From positions 4,067,001 through 4,131,000 of the forward strand of contig WPIO01000032.1 of the NCBI GenBank assembly GCA_009760855.2: a stretch of 64,000 nucleotides of DNA, read 5' to 3'. Position numbers and translations under genes: made by a program. Shown here piece after piece: positions 46,062 to 58,377 of the stretch. The DNA is from Cristatella mucedo (taxonomy: Eukaryota > Bryozoa > Phylactolaemata > Cristatellidae). The notes under the pieces are model-generated. The model made no database searches, was not told where the DNA came from, and worked only from the letters and a program-made list of their open reading frames with translations. Numbering within the stretch: position 1 is the stretch's first letter; every line of letters begins with the position of its first letter.

Positions 46062-47121
46062 CGTGTCTCAGCACGTCCGCAGATTTAATTACCGTATCCC
46101 CTGGTGGCAGCTGCAATGTCTTAGCTAAGCAAACGTCGCTCCTTCAGCAAGGCGGGCGCCGCTGCAAGCACGTGACAGCCAACTGACCAGCGACCACCCG
46201 ACTCTAATCTTGAAGCTCCATTAATTGGTGGCATCCTTTTTATTTAGACGTTGCACCTCAACTCCCGACCTGCGGAGTAGAGATACAGCTTGGCTTCGGT
46301 GACAGCTCATGTCACTGGCTCATCAAGCTCTTGGCTGTAGCAGGCGGCAGGGAGTAGCCAGGTGGAGCGCTATCATTCGACTAGTTCCAGATCCTTCAGC
46401 TGCCTTCTAGATAGGTTTCTCAGAGCATTCCATCGGGTCAAGCCGAAATTGCTACTGGCATCTGGGGTGCTTGCCTGTTGTGAGAAATTTCGTCATTACA
46501 CATCCGTACGAAGCAATTTACCACCGCTCACGATCAGGAATGTGCAGCTTTCAAGTACCCTCAAGATTCTTCTGCGAAGCAGTTTGATGCGACTTACTCA
46601 GACCGTAGATACAATAATTTCCCTGCGTGTGTTTCCTTTGGATCGCCCAATCGTAAGAATGAAACGAATTGGAACGGTTGTGCCGCCGAGATAGGGCGCT
46701 TCCTGGGAATGTACGTGGACGTACACTCGGCGCGGAGCTGATCGAGACGGAACCAGCGGTACAGTGGGCTGCATGCAAGAGGTCCGTCAAAGTCCGTACT
46801 CCGTTCGCTCGACTGATGCTCGGAGTTCGTAGAAGCGCACTCCAAGGGGATAGTAGAGCTTGAGTGAGGATCGCGTGTACCAGGAATGTACTGACCTTTG
46901 AAGGCCGTCACTAAAGACAGCAGTCGGTTGCTTTCGTGCAGGTTCAGGTGCATTCGTTAGGATCGAAGGCAAAAATGCATTGTGGCAATAGGAGCCACTA
47001 TTGCATTACCAGATTTAGGCAAGATATTTTGGAGCATACTTAGCTAATTTCCCATACGATATAAGTTTATTCAAATGTTGAAAACTCAGCTCTCGGGGGA
47101 AATTGTATTCTGGGATGTAAT
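46062..47121. other. Non-coding DNA
   Basis: No repeat family recognised. Frames up to 120 codons on either strand without a domain. Confidence 0.45.
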
Positions 47122-48125
47122 GAAATCTAATTTATCTCCATCTGTAACTCCACAAAGTCATAAAGACTATGAGGGTTTTACGTGGGAGTTTTGTATAGCG
47201 CACTCACCGCCTAAGCGGCTTTCGGTATGCATTCGGTAGCCAACAGACTTCGTCTCACCCAACAAAGAGAAAGGGAAAGCCTAGCAGAGTCAGGAGAGCA
47301 GTTGAGGTAGTGAGTAGCATGGAAGTAGCAGCTCAGGACCGCTGAAAAGGATGTGCCATAGTCGGCAGCAGGAGAATAGTTGTCGTTGCGTAAGAATCGT
47401 GGAAGCGAGTTCCACAGTCTAGGACCTGCAGAGCTAACGCTTCTGTCGCCAATGGTCTTTAAGCGCAGGAATAGAACAGCTAATTTATGGTCCATGTAGG
47501 ACCCGATAACTAGGGAGCTATTGTAATTTTTGCAAGCCACTGTGGAAGACAGCTCTTAATCTTAAATAGGAATCGGACGTGATGGCTAGCTGTAGAAGTA
47601 GTCTTCTGAAGGAAGCTTTTAAAATTGAGGCAGCTGTCCAAAACGACACCTAAATTTTGAGCACGTGGTGATGGTAGCACTACAGCATCCCCTATTAGAA
47701 GAGCAAAGCCTTTTAATCTAGCCACACGTTTAGGGTGCCCTATGAGCAGTAGTTCGATTTTATCATCATTTAGTTTCAAGAAGTTTTCCGACATCCGCGA
47801 TCGAACGTCGGTAAGGCAAGCATTCTATTTATCAGTTGCTTCAGCAGATTCCGACGGTTTGAATTACAAATACAGCTGAGTATCGTCAGCATAAAAGTGA
47901 TATCATATTCTATGGGCTTTAATCACTTTTCCCAGAGATTGAGTAAAAATGGAGAACAGTAAGGGACCGAGGACGGACCCTTGAGGGACTCCACACACGG
48001 GTGACCCGTCTTGTGCCGTGCGTGAGACCTGCATGAAAAATCCAAATGTACTGGCTTTCACGGGCGGCTGTATCGTAATGATCGGGCTGACTTTCACTGG
48101 CTAGCATAGTCAAATACATCTGAAT
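47122..48125 (-). mobile_element. LINE family B, 5'-truncated copy
   Basis: Minus strand: reverse-transcriptase end with [16 protein letters not shown] (near 47980), then ENFLKLNDDKIELLLIGHPK, NLGVVLDSCLNFKSFLQK, a C-terminal region GDRSVSSAGPRLWNSLPRFL, and the 3' UTR ending TGGAGTTACAGATGGAGATA at 47125. The frame is kept over long stretches, so it is one of the better family B copies. Confidence 0.85.
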
Positions 48126-49557
48126 TTACTCTTTCACACCTCAGAGGCGTCGGAGTAAGAAGTAGAAAGAATAAATATACTTGGTATCGCTCTCGTCCGA
48201 GACTACCGGATGCCTTACCGAGGACACTCTCTCCCGCATCACTCCATGGCACCGTACATAAAGTAACTGGATACAGCACACGAGTAAGCAGGCAACCGAG
48301 TCTGACTCATGGCTTATCGAAAACGTGCTTACTAGGGCAGTATAAAGCCGCAACGCGAGGCGATCAGATGCTCGCGAAAGCCAAAAGAAACAGCCATTCT
48401 TGATGCAACTGCGACTAGCGAGACCCGCCTTCCACTTAACTCACGTCCCAGCGAACTAAACCAGTTTATTTATTTGCCTGCCCGATTTATCCATCGCACG
48501 AAAGGAGTCCCGGAGATGCTGCACTTCCGAGGCCGTGAAGTTTTGCGAACTTCCGAGGCCACGACGGAGTTTCGCGGACATTAATCAACAAGGAGCGACA
48601 GACGCAAACATTGAACATAGGACGACGGCGGCGAGAGCAGAGCGAATAGGGACCGCCTGAGTGGGTACACCAATCGACTTGACCTCTGGGGTTCAAGTTC
48701 CCACACAATCGAGCTGCGAAGTGTCCTAAAAAAATGCACATCAACGGCATCGAATGCTGCCGAGACGAAATGCTGGCACTCGTTGTGCCTCCGCCATCTT
48801 CGTTTTCCGTTTCGTTGCGCAATGAACTGGATAATCTAACTTTTTTTTGGCTGCAACTGGATTCGCATACTCGATACTTTTTAATTTCCGTTCACGCTTC
48901 CCTTCACGTTTTAACGCGCTCCTAAAGTTAAGCGCACAGGAAGTGAACTCGCTGCAGCCGAAACCAGCGTGAAGGGACGGCAGCAACTAGCGATTTCATG
49001 CGCGACTTCCGAAGCGCTTATTTGCCGCCGCTCTCTCGGCACCGCGTCGTGCTGGCTGGCTGGCTGGCTGGCCAACGCGCTGGCCGCACGACTTCGGCCG
49101 TCGCTGGCCATCGTCGAACCGCGCTATAGGCGAGGCTGCTAGCGTCGCCGCCACCGCCAAGCGCGCCGCGGTGCCGAGTTCGCGGTGCCGATTTCGCGGC
49201 GCCGAGCGGCGGCGGCGGCCTCATCTCTAGCTCGGCGGCGTCGGCGGACGTCGCCAGCAAGCGTCGCGGCGCGGGCAGTCTGTCGCACGGCCGGACAGCC
49301 GGCAAGTCTACTTGCCCACGGCGACGACCGGCAGTCTTCTCCTGGCGAGCGAGCGCTGCGAAGTCTTCGGGAAGCAACTCACAACCTAAGCAGGCGGCGC
49401 CGAGCGCCCAGGGCATGGCTGACTCGAGCCCTCCGCACCCTAGCCTTCGGCCTCCGACAGACGCTGATTGGTGGAATCGCTGGCATTCGGTGTGCGGTCG
49501 GTCTGTGGATCTTACTAGGGCGTGGGGAGCTCGCATGCCCCGCCCCCCGCGTTGCTT
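48126..49557. other. Non-coding DNA; GC/CpG-rich from about 49020
   Basis: The first part is featureless. The 49.0-49.55 kb GC-rich stretch has a GCTGGCTGG run (49051-49072) and open frames on both strands without domains. Possible CpG-island promoter. Confidence 0.4.
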
Positions 49558-49745
49558 AGAAATGCGCTTCCTAGAAACGTGAACTTTTTCACTCCTCCTG
49601 CTTGCTCACCTGGAGTTTCGCTTTCAGTCGTGGAAAATGCTTAATGGCGATGCAAAGTTTTTGGCCCCGACTGCAAACAAAACTCCAGTTGAGCGAGCAG
49701 GAGGGGTAAAAAGTTTACCCTGTTTGGAAGAGCACTTCTATGCAA
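49558..49745. repeat. Foldback element, imperfect palindrome of about 190 bp
   Basis: The left arm (about 49558-49645: GAACTTTTTCACTCCTCCTG, TGCTCACCTGGAGTTT, CAGTCGTGG) is matched in reverse complement by the right arm (about 49660-49745: CCCCGACTGCAAAC, AAACTCCAGTTGAGCGAGC, AGGAGGGGTAAAAAGTTTAC). The loop is short. Identity between arms is roughly three quarters to four fifths by eye. Confidence 0.75.
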
Positions 49746-49794
49746 CAGAGAGACTAGAATTCCATGGCTGGTGTTGCTGTATAAAGCTAAAATG

Positions 49795-49920
49795 CCTTGT
49801 CTGTATAGCACCCTGAGAGAACGTAATCTCAATTCAGGCTCTTTACATATGCCGCAGGGCTCGATCTCGTGACCTTAGCGGTCAAAGGAGAGCACTGCGA
49901 CCCCTGAGCCAAACCAGGAC
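49795..49920 (-). mobile_element. SINE-2 copy, reverse orientation
   Basis: GTCTGTATAGCACCCTGAG, AGAACGTAATCTCAATTCAGG, TTTACATATGCCGCAGG, then the head (GGCTCGATCTCGTGACC and GCGACCCCTGAGCCAAACC). Confidence 0.78.
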
Positions 49921-49929
49921 GGCAGCAAA

Positions 49930-50100
49930 GCAAAGATCCTCTGACTCAAGAGCCTCATAGTTATGTAGCGGTACAAAGCCCTCGCAGCTCTCGCTCTGCC
50001 TGCAGAAAGCAATTAGGGATTAGCCCGGTGCCGAACACCAATACGTGACCTTTAAGTCAGTGCAGTGCGAGCGCCTGAACCCTGAGTTCAGACAGACTTT
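49930..50100 (-). mobile_element. SINE-1 copy, diverged, reverse orientation
   Basis: CCTCTGACTCAAGAGCCTC, TAGCGGTACAAAGCC, GCAATTAGGGATTAGCC, decayed head with CACCAATACGTGACC. It sits directly beside the SINE-2 copy. Confidence 0.55.
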
Positions 50101-50399
50101 TTACTTACTAAAGAAACCGATGCATTGCTGCCGCGACATCCGAGAGGTTCGTTACTCGCTCAATCTTCGCACACTTGGCAGAGCGTAAGCGGCGACTTTC
50201 TCGAAGCCTCGTCGAAGGAAGCAGCGCCTACTGCGTGGCGATGGCTGCGACGGTAGCTCTCCCGGGCGGAAACGCTCCGCCTGACTCGCGACCGACTTAC
50301 GCAAACATTATATTCCTACTTTAAGTAACCGCACTCCCACCGGACTCTTGTACCTCAGCAGCATCCCCAAAGGACTCATGTCCCTTAATTCCATGCCAT

Positions 50400-52033
50400 A
50401 CCTCAATGTCTGCGTTCAAGGCGGCAACGAGTGACCTCATCCTGAAACTCATCTCCCAGTCACAGAAGACTACTAGTCCTCTCGATCACGTTCCCGCTGT
50501 ACTACGTATACGATGCATTGATCTGCTGCTGCTGCCATTCACTGCTAAAATAGTAAATATATCCTTAGCCTCACGTCTTGTCCCTGCACCTTTCACAAAG
50601 GCTGTAGCTAGGGTACTAATTAAGAAACCAGCACTAGACCGAGAGAACTTAATCAACTTCTGCCCTGTCTCCCTACTTCCGCTTATATCTATGACACTGG
50701 AACGAGTAGACGAACTAAACTCTTACATGGAAACTTTCAACCTAGCAAGTAAGTTTCAGTCTGGTTCTATAGCTAATCACTTCACAGAGTCCAGCATTGC
50801 TTCAGGAGTTTAACGACCTTTCACGAATGCAGACTTAGGTAAGGTTTCTCTGCTTGGCTTGCTTGATCTTTCGGCAGCGTTTGATACTATTGATCACTAA
50901 GTCCTCCTCGAACGCCTCTCATCTTGCCTGGGCATCACTGGGACGGCACTGCAATGGTTCAGGTCCTATCTCAGTGTGATACTCCAGAGTATTGATGTGA
51001 ACGGACAAAAGTCATACGTGGATCCACTGAAGTACAGGGTACCTCGAGCTCTGTGTTTGGTCCAATTTTTTTCACAGTATATGCTCTCCCTCATGCCGAT
51101 ATGATCGTCATCCAGGCTTTCACTTTTATTCAGATGACATTCAGTTGCACCTTTGCATTGATCCCTCCTAGCCCTCCAGAAAATTGAATTCTTTCAACTT
51201 CCTTTCTGTGTGTACTGATAAAACTCGTACACGGATGGCAGCAATGTTTCTTAATTAGAAGGACTATTAAGCCAACTCCTTAGCTAAAATAGTTGGGGCC
51301 TGCATTGACAGGGATACGACATCAAAGTTGCTTCATGCATTTTTGACATCCATCTCGACTTCTGTAACCTGGTGCTTGCTGGTCTACCGGCCTGTTCAAT
51401 CGGGCGCTTACAGTTGCTGCTAAACTCTGCAGCTAGGCTTGTCTGTCGTGGGCGGCACAGTTGCTATATCACACCACTTCATGTCGACCTGCACTGACTC
51501 CCAATTAAGCAGTGCATCGACTTCAAGGTTCTCTCACTCACTTTCAGGTTCCTTCATTATTTGGCTCCAGCCTCCCTATCAGAACTACTCCAACAGGCTA
51601 GGCATCGCACCACCAACTTCTTTTTCTGAATCAAATTGTTTAGCTATGCATAGTACGAACCGCAAATCCTTTGGAGACAGTGCTTCCAATTCATATGCTC
51701 TTAAAGCAGGGAACTCACTCCCTACTGACGTCAAGAAATCCCGTAACTTGACGAAATTTAAAAAGAAGCTAAAAACGCACTTTTTCTCACAGCATTTGGT
51801 GGGTCCCTGCGATTCTTTCTTTGTGTGCTAATGCGAGCTGACACGGTGTGTGCTACCGCTAATAATATTTACATGTTGAGAATATGCATGGTACCTCTAA
51901 ACATATTTTGCTTGTTGACATTGTACATGTTACCACTAGCCATTTTATCTTGCTTCCTTTACACCTTATGTAAAAGATCCTAGATAAATATTAAGTTATC
52001 TGAGGATTTTATATAAATGTATTATTATTATCA
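50400..52033 (+). mobile_element. LINE family A, long 5'-truncated copy (reverse transcriptase to tail)
   Basis: The reverse-transcriptase start is readable over 135 codons (LDHVPAVLRIRCIDLLLLPF, ARVLIKKPALDRENLINFCP, VSLLPLISMTLERV, KFQSGSIANHFTESS). Then LGLLDLSAAFDTIDH (near 50860), a 130-codon C-terminal frame (51439-51831 in part) and the 3' UTR. The tail ends TGTATTATTATTATC at 52033. Stops lie between these parts. It gives the best view of the family A reverse transcriptase. Confidence 0.85.
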
Positions 52034-52082
52034 AAATACTAAATAAAATAAAATAAAATAAATTAAATTAATTAAATAAGAA
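52034..52082. repeat. AAATA/AATTA simple repeat
   Basis: An A/T-only run following the LINE A tail. Confidence 0.85.
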
Positions 52083-53610
52083 AATATTTCGTTCTATATC
52101 GTCCGTCGCCGCAGCTCAAGTACCCGACGACTTCGCAGCGAGATTGTAACGCTTCCGGACGCTAAGGGGCGGAAGGCGCATGCGCTTAGGCAGAGGGTAA
52201 GTAATAGCTGCGGTCAATAAGTAATAGCCGGGTATAAATAATGAGCGTCCGAAACGGTAGTCGGTGCACAATTTCTGTACGAGCTATCGGCGCGCGGAAC
52301 TGACACGGCCGGGGGCGCCGTCGGCCCAGCTGCCAGATGTCGCGACAGCGGCCACTCAGCGAGATTCGTTCGCAGCCCGGCCGCGTCAGGCGCGCACGCA
52401 ATTAATACGGAATTAAATGGCTGATTATTTCTGCAGCCCGCGGTTCTAATAGGTAGCCTCCTATTTCAGGCGCGTGGGCACTAAAATTACATCATCCGTC
52501 GGCGACGGCGGTTCCGCTAGTCGGCGACTGGGGAATGCTTAGGACGCGTTAGCCACGGGCGGTGCCATAAACGGATGGGCTTTACTACTAAAATAGTCAA
52601 TTTTCTATTTGCAAACGCCTCTTTGGCACCAAAATAAGTCTCGCTGGAAGAAAACAGCACGCCGGGCGCCGGAGCGGGCCGGCTCGGAGGCGGCTCCTCT
52701 CCGGCTTCGTTCGCCGCAAGTTTTGCCGAGTCTCTCGCCGCCGACGGCGCCGTCCGTCGAGACCCCCGAGCTGCACGGCGCGCCGCCCGCCGTGCAGCTC
52801 GGACCGGGGGCGACCGCTGCAAGAGCGAGACCATCGGTTTGGCAGACGTCGCGAGCGACGAGGACGAGCTCTGCGACTGCAGCCGCCGCCGCCACCGGCA
52901 GTCTGCATGCTTTTCTTTCTCGGAGCGCAGTTACCACCGGACACGGAGCCTGGAGGCGACGCGGCCGCGAGCGCTCCTCCAGGTGCTGTCGGTCGGTCCG
53001 CTCTTTCTGGCATTTGAGGCAAATGTCAGAAAGAGCCGCCGCGCTAGCGGCGCCATCAAGTGGCTGCGCGCGCGCGGCAAGCAGGGCGGCCTCGGGGCGC
53101 GCGACTGTTTTCCTGCCGTTTCGCGGAAAATATCGTAAATGCCGCCGAGCGCTGCCTCTGGCCTTCAGCTGAGGTTGACTCGTCGGGCTGAGAGAGCCAG
53201 CAGAGAGCTCGAGCTAGCTCGGGGAGGAGCTGCTTTGAATGGGGGAAAATAAGAAGCTGTCACGCCTGACCCGGGGATCGCCCACGGCGTCAAATTGCTA
53301 ATCAGCCGAGGCAGCTACAGCTCGTATGATGGCGAATGCAACGAGCAGGTGAGGTTAGCGCCTGAAGATTTCTTTTAATAGCTTGGCCGGTTACATCTGA
53401 CACGCAGGCAAGTCCTCTCCCTTGCTCTCGAGAAGCATCGGCCCCTGCCGTTCGAGTCTCGGTAGCCTCGAGCTAGATTATAGCGGCCGCCAATTTTTTA
53501 TCGAGTAGCCACTAGTGACGGATTCTCGCAGGATACAGCACGAGTCGCTTAGGTATCCTAAAAGAATCGGTGGAGTATTAGTTGAGTTATGGAATTTATA
53601 GCGCACAAGT
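52083..53610. other. GC/CpG-rich island without an assignable gene
   Basis: CpG-dense between about 52110 and 53200. Frames of up to 187 codons are open on both strands at once, which fits composition rather than coding. A 15-bp inverted pair (GAGCTGCACGGCG / CGCCGTGCAGCTC) lies at about 52769-52801. It could be a promoter or first exon of a gene not otherwise visible. Confidence 0.4.
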
Positions 53611-54300
53611 AATGTAATGTATCTCCGCCTGTAACTCCACAGAGACTGTGGAGTTACAGGCGGAGTATGTGTATGTATGTGAGTATTACGCACGAGAGTT
53701 TTGTATGGCGCACTCACAGCCTAAGCGGCTTTCGGTACGCATTTGGTAGCCAGCAGACTTCATCTCACGCAACAAAGAGAAAGCGGGAAGCATAGCAGAG
53801 TCAGGAGAACAGTTGAGGTACTGAGTATCGTAGAAGTAGCAGCTCAGGACCGCTGAAAAGGATGAGCCATGGTCGGCAGCAGGAGAGTAGTTGTCGTTGC
53901 ATAAGAATTGTGGAAGCGAGTTCCACAGTCTAGAACCTGCAGAACTAAAGTTTTTGTCACCAACAGTCTTTAAGTGGAGGAACGGAACAGCTAATGTATT
54001 TTCCATAAAGGACCTGAGGGCACGAGGAGGCTGAAACTGGTGCAGCAGTTCAGCTAGCTATGGAGGAGCCAAGCCGTGACCTTGTGGGTCAAAGCGTAAG
54101 AACTTTGCTCTGTATCCGTTGATCAACCGGCTGCCATCTTAGCTCTTTTAGCAAAGGAGACACGTGGTAAAACCTCTGGGACTTGAAAACTAGCCTTTCA
54201 GCCACATTCATAGCCAGCTGCAGTGGCCCAGTTGCTTTTTTTGGTAGCCCAGCCAAAGCTATTTTTCTAGGGAATCTGTTAAAAGTCACATGCATGTACC
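53611..54300 (-). mobile_element. LINE family B, 3' fragment with terminal hairpin
   Basis: The (AATGT)n tail and a 19-bp perfect hairpin (53623-53665) are at the left. Then come the 3' UTR and a C-terminal frame of about 106 codons (GDKNFSSAGSRLWNSLPQFL, CNDNYSPAADHGSSF). Further upstream coding follows (PLQLAMNVAERLVFKSQRFY, HVSPLLKELRWQPVDQRIQS) to about 54300. Confidence 0.82.
53623..53665. repeat. Perfect hairpin, 19-bp stem, at the LINE B terminus
   Basis: CTCCGCCTGTAACTCCACA (53623-53641) pairs exactly with 53647-53665 around GAGAC. The stem sequence is the LINE B 3' terminus itself, present once in each orientation. Confidence 0.92.
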
Positions 54301-54367
54301 TCAACACGCTGCAAAAAAATGTACGTCCGACAGCGAGAGACAGTGACAGAAAGAGACAGAGACAGGG

Positions 54368-54427
54368 ATATATATAGATATATATATATATATATATAAG
54401 TATATATATATATATATATATATATAC
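54368..54427. repeat. (TA)n microsatellite
   Basis: A TA run with TATAGATA and AAGTATA breaks, directly abutting a SINE-2 tail. Confidence 0.92.
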
Positions 54428-54560
54428 AATCATGCACTTCGTTTGTATAGCGCTCTAAGAGAACTTAATCTCTATCTAGGCGCTTAACATAAGCCACAGG
54501 ACTCGGGCCATCGACCCTGGTCTTCAAAGGCAAGCTCCGTGACCCATGGGCCAAAGCAGA
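54428..54560 (-). mobile_element. SINE-2 copy, reverse orientation
   Basis: CTTCGTTTGTATAGCGCTC, AAGAGAACTTAATCTCTATC, TAGGCGCTTAACATAAGCC, then a head with GGACTCGGGCCATCGACC and GCAAGCTCCGTGACCCATGG. Confidence 0.8.
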
Positions 54561-56612
54561 GATTTCTCTTTGCATCGGCCTTGCTACCATGAACCACGCG
54601 GAAGGAGCTCTGGACGACTGAGCAGAGAGCCGTAAGATCACTTACTCCAGGAGAGAACTCTGACACGCAGGGAGCGCCGTCGGATGGCTGCTGCAGTGCT
54701 GGATACGACTGTACAGCCTTCCTGCTGCAAGGTCGAGTTGACGTCCAAGGGATTGGATATTTGCATTTCACTAAAAATGTTGTGGGTTCGATCCAGCAAC
54801 AGGGGATGATAGCCATTGAGCCTCAGCCTGCTTCCTTTGCAGCACTGGTAATGTCCTATAATGATATTTCATTCTCTCACGCCGCTGTACAAATGTCTTG
54901 CTCTTATTACCGTTACACTGCAAACGGTACCGGCACAATATGTTCAAACAGCCAGAGCTCAGTTGGTTAGCCTGAAGAGTGTCCACATCCGAAAATTCGA
55001 ATTCTAATTTATTTCAGTGAAAAAATGTCGTAAGCTCAATCGTGTATTTTTCTTACGTCGCAATTCTAGCCGCTAATCAGACCATGTTCCAAAACACTTT
55101 CGAGTGGACACATCCTGTCACGTGTCGTGTTTCCGACTGCCTTTCAGCACAGCGGTTAAGTAGTGAATCAGGAATTGAAACGCGAGGGCAATCGAAGATG
55201 CACGAGAAAAATTATTGAAAAGCTGCTGGTGACATCGTACGAAGTTCGGGATGAGCAACGAAAGAGGACGATTCAAACACAGAATGAGCAAAACTACAGC
55301 TGGAGTCATGAGCAGCACGGTTAATGCCTAAGCAAAGAAAACTACTAGAACAATTTATCAAGCAATTGATTTTCATTTAGGGTGCCTTTCAAAAGACACC
55401 CATTTTGGAAATGAATTTTTAAGGACTTTCATTTTAAAGTAAAGCATTATAAGCAATAATCGTGCAAATTTTCAAGTGACCCGGGAGTAAACCGGAAGCA
55501 GTATATCTACATATAACAAGTTTACCGATCTCGCCATCATTTACCACCTGTGTCCCAATTTCCTGGATCTTGGTATATCGACGTGCATGCTTGCATCATA
55601 GATGAGGTGCATGCATGTGACTCATAAACAGCTTCCGTGACAATGTAGCTTGGTGCCTTGTAAATCCAGAACTCAGCCAATACTCTTGCCAATACCGATT
55701 CCTGCAGGATGCGTAAGCGGCTCGTGCTCATCCAGCGAGAATTTTTCGCTAGCGGTTACTCAATAAAAAAAATGGTGGCCGCTTCGATCTTGCTCGTGGC
55801 TACCGAGACTGGCACAGTGGCAGCCGGCACTCCTTGAGGGAGATGACTTTTGTGCACATCAGATGTAATCGGTCAAGCTATTTCAAATCTCTTACCGCCC
55901 TGAACTGGAGCGAAGCTGTGCTTAAAAAATTCAAAGGCGTGCGCTAGCTTAGAAATCAAGTGCGATTTCTCGCGGGCACTTTCCGAGATTAATGCAGCTA
56001 ACATCTACTCGAAGATTTTCGGTCAGATCTTTCACTAGCCAAGATAAGATGGCGCCGAAGATAGGCTGCAGCCGGAGATTAGGCGGTGTCCCGAGACTGG
56101 GATCATTGCTCGTCACTTTCGATGGTCGTTGACTTGTACTGCCCGGTTAGCTGTGGATGCTAGCGGATCAGACTTCCGCTTCCTCACAGCCGAGCGCAGC
56201 CTGAGCAGACTTGGGTCTACTGCACAAATCGCATGCAATTTCGAGCGGAAATACCAAATTCTGCCACCATTTGGCATTCGAAAATCACTCTAGATCCAAG
56301 AAGTGACAACATATCTTCTCCACCGAGCCTTTGTACCGTCCGTGTGAACCGACCGTGCCTCGTGCTATCGTGCGAACTGATTGGGCGCGTTATCACTGAC
56401 CAGCTGACACTCTTTCTTTCCAGCATATTTAAAACGAAAAGACACTTTTTCCTAGAAAGACACTTTTTCTGTTTGGGTACTATGCAAATGTTCTATTGTA
56501 ATTACCATTTTTAAATTCGTAGATTTTTAATTTACTTTACCGATGACCTACTGGACATCGTACAGTTGACTAAGCAGGAAGGGAAACGGGGTTCAACTTT
56601 TTAGCCTGCTAA
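54561..56612. other. Non-coding DNA
   Basis: No gene, LINE or SINE recognised. Frames are short. A few short direct repeats only (GACACTTTTTC twice near 56441-56470). Confidence 0.5.
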
Positions 56613-57163
56613 AGCCTGGTTTAGACGGTGAGTCTTGCTTCCTACCTTCTTCCTACCTACTCGAGTCTTACTTCGGTCAAAACGGTTTGCAGGAGGTTTA
56701 TATGGCAGTCTTTCTCCAAGTCTCACTTCTTACTCGCTCCGCCCACTGAGCGTTCTCGGTATAGCTACAGCATTTCTTTGCGGTCACGCTTCCCTGACGT
56801 AGTTACCGGTAGAATTAAATCTGTCCGCAATAGCCTTTATTGCTCATCGCCTCAAAATCTGATTCTTGAACTCCAAGCTCTGAGTGCCGCATAAGCAGGG
56901 ACTCGCCGTGAACGAATCGATTATATCGCTAATTAAGTCGTCAGCCGTAGCTTTCCGAGCAATGCAGCGGGCGTGGCCCGAACGGCGTTTATGATTGGTC
57001 ACTTGCTAATTCTGGGCTGGATGGGTAAAACCTGGTTTAGCTGCTGAGTCTTCACCAAGTCTTCCCCAAGTCTAAGACCGCCTCCCGTACTGGCGACGTA
57101 TATACCAAAGACTCGAGTAGGCCGGAAATAGATAGAAGCAAGAGTCTCCATCTTAACTAGGCT
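56613..57163. mobile_element. Non-autonomous element with about 55-bp terminal inverted repeats (MITE-like)
   Basis: The left end (56613-56669: AGCCTGGTTTAGACGGTGAG, TCTTGCTTC, CTACTCGAGTCTT) matches the reverse complement of the right end (57109-57163: AAGACTCGAGTAGG, GAAGCAAGAGTCTCC, TAACTAGGCT). The 551-bp interior has no transposase. A second copy of the terminus in direct orientation (AAACCTGGTTTAGCTGCTGAG, 57028) lies inside, suggesting a nested or composite element. No target-site duplication was identified. Confidence 0.65.
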
Positions 57164-58377
57164 GAACTCAGAACGCAACATCGAACTCAGGTCTCAGATC
57201 AACATCGAACTCAGGGTATTTCCTGGCCACCTGACCACTTTCGACGGACCATCCTCTAAGCGATCCAGTTATGCGTGCAGCCTTTCTTTAATCTAGCAGC
57301 CGAGATTAGGACGTTGTAGTCGGAGATCAGAGGTACGTCTCAGAGCTACGTCCTCGGTCTCTCGCTCAAATTCGCAGGCCGTGCGCTTGCGTTACTGGCT
57401 CAATCGATAGAGACTCCGGTCAGCTGCCAACTTTCCAGCAAGCGACGGAAAGCGCTGTCACATCTGTAAGACAGCCAGTGGGACCTTTCCAAGTGTCTGA
57501 GATCGGTCTACAGCGAAAGTGGGCATGCATCGGCTCTACAGCAGCTGTAGGCGTTGGGGCGCTAGTGAAGCAGACGCCCCTCGAGTCGCACAAGTGCAAC
57601 CCGGAATTGGCAGCAGACGAGCTCCGCAGTAACTAGCTGGCGATGGGATATGAGATCGCTGCGCTGGCGTCTCGCGTCGCATTGTTCAACAGTCAAGTAC
57701 CACCTCCCTCATGCATTTCGTTAATTGTAGTTGTTCTTACGCCGGTTGACCTCGCTGCCTGCCAGCTGGTAAGCTCACAGAAGGCTCGTGCTCCGAAGTT
57801 TCGGTTCACGTAGTCCGATACCTCTGGGCACTCGAATCTGGTTCTTCTTAGTCCCCATGGCTTTTGGCTCCTTCATTGGGAAACCTTGGCGCGCTACATC
57901 AAACACATTATTACTGCCGAGGTATTATTTTCGGGGACTAAATTAAAATGACAATGAGCCTGTCACTTGCTACTCGGCGGTTATGGTACCGTAAAAGCCC
58001 AAGCCATGAAATGTACAGCCAGATGTGCACGAAGATTCGAAGCACGCAGTTGAATGGTGCTCTGACCGACGAAATGTGAGGCGGCTCTTGTAATCTATGC
58101 CTGGTGCTGGACACCGGTAACCTTACCGTCGCTGCGTAATAAGCTGCTCTACGCTACGCTTCCGTCAGCGAACCTGCATGCATTGTTGCTGCTCCTCATA
58201 GTCGCTAGCCGTACTCCACTTCAAGCACCGCTTCGAGCGACGTGCTAGGGGACTAAGGACTTTAGTAAATGACCACTGCACCGCGTTTGTAACGATTATT
58301 AGTAAAACTGCTACACATGTCGGCCTCCCAGTCCCCTCAGATCAGATAGCCAGAGCAATAAGTTGGCTGGCTCATTC
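57164..58377. other. Non-coding DNA
   Basis: No gene or repeat family recognised. AACATCGAACTCAG is repeated directly at 57177 and 57200. Confidence 0.45.

Noticed and set aside
52597-53172. Frames of 141-187 codons in the 52.6-53.2 kb island
   Set aside because: Open on both strands at once with composition-driven residues and no domain.
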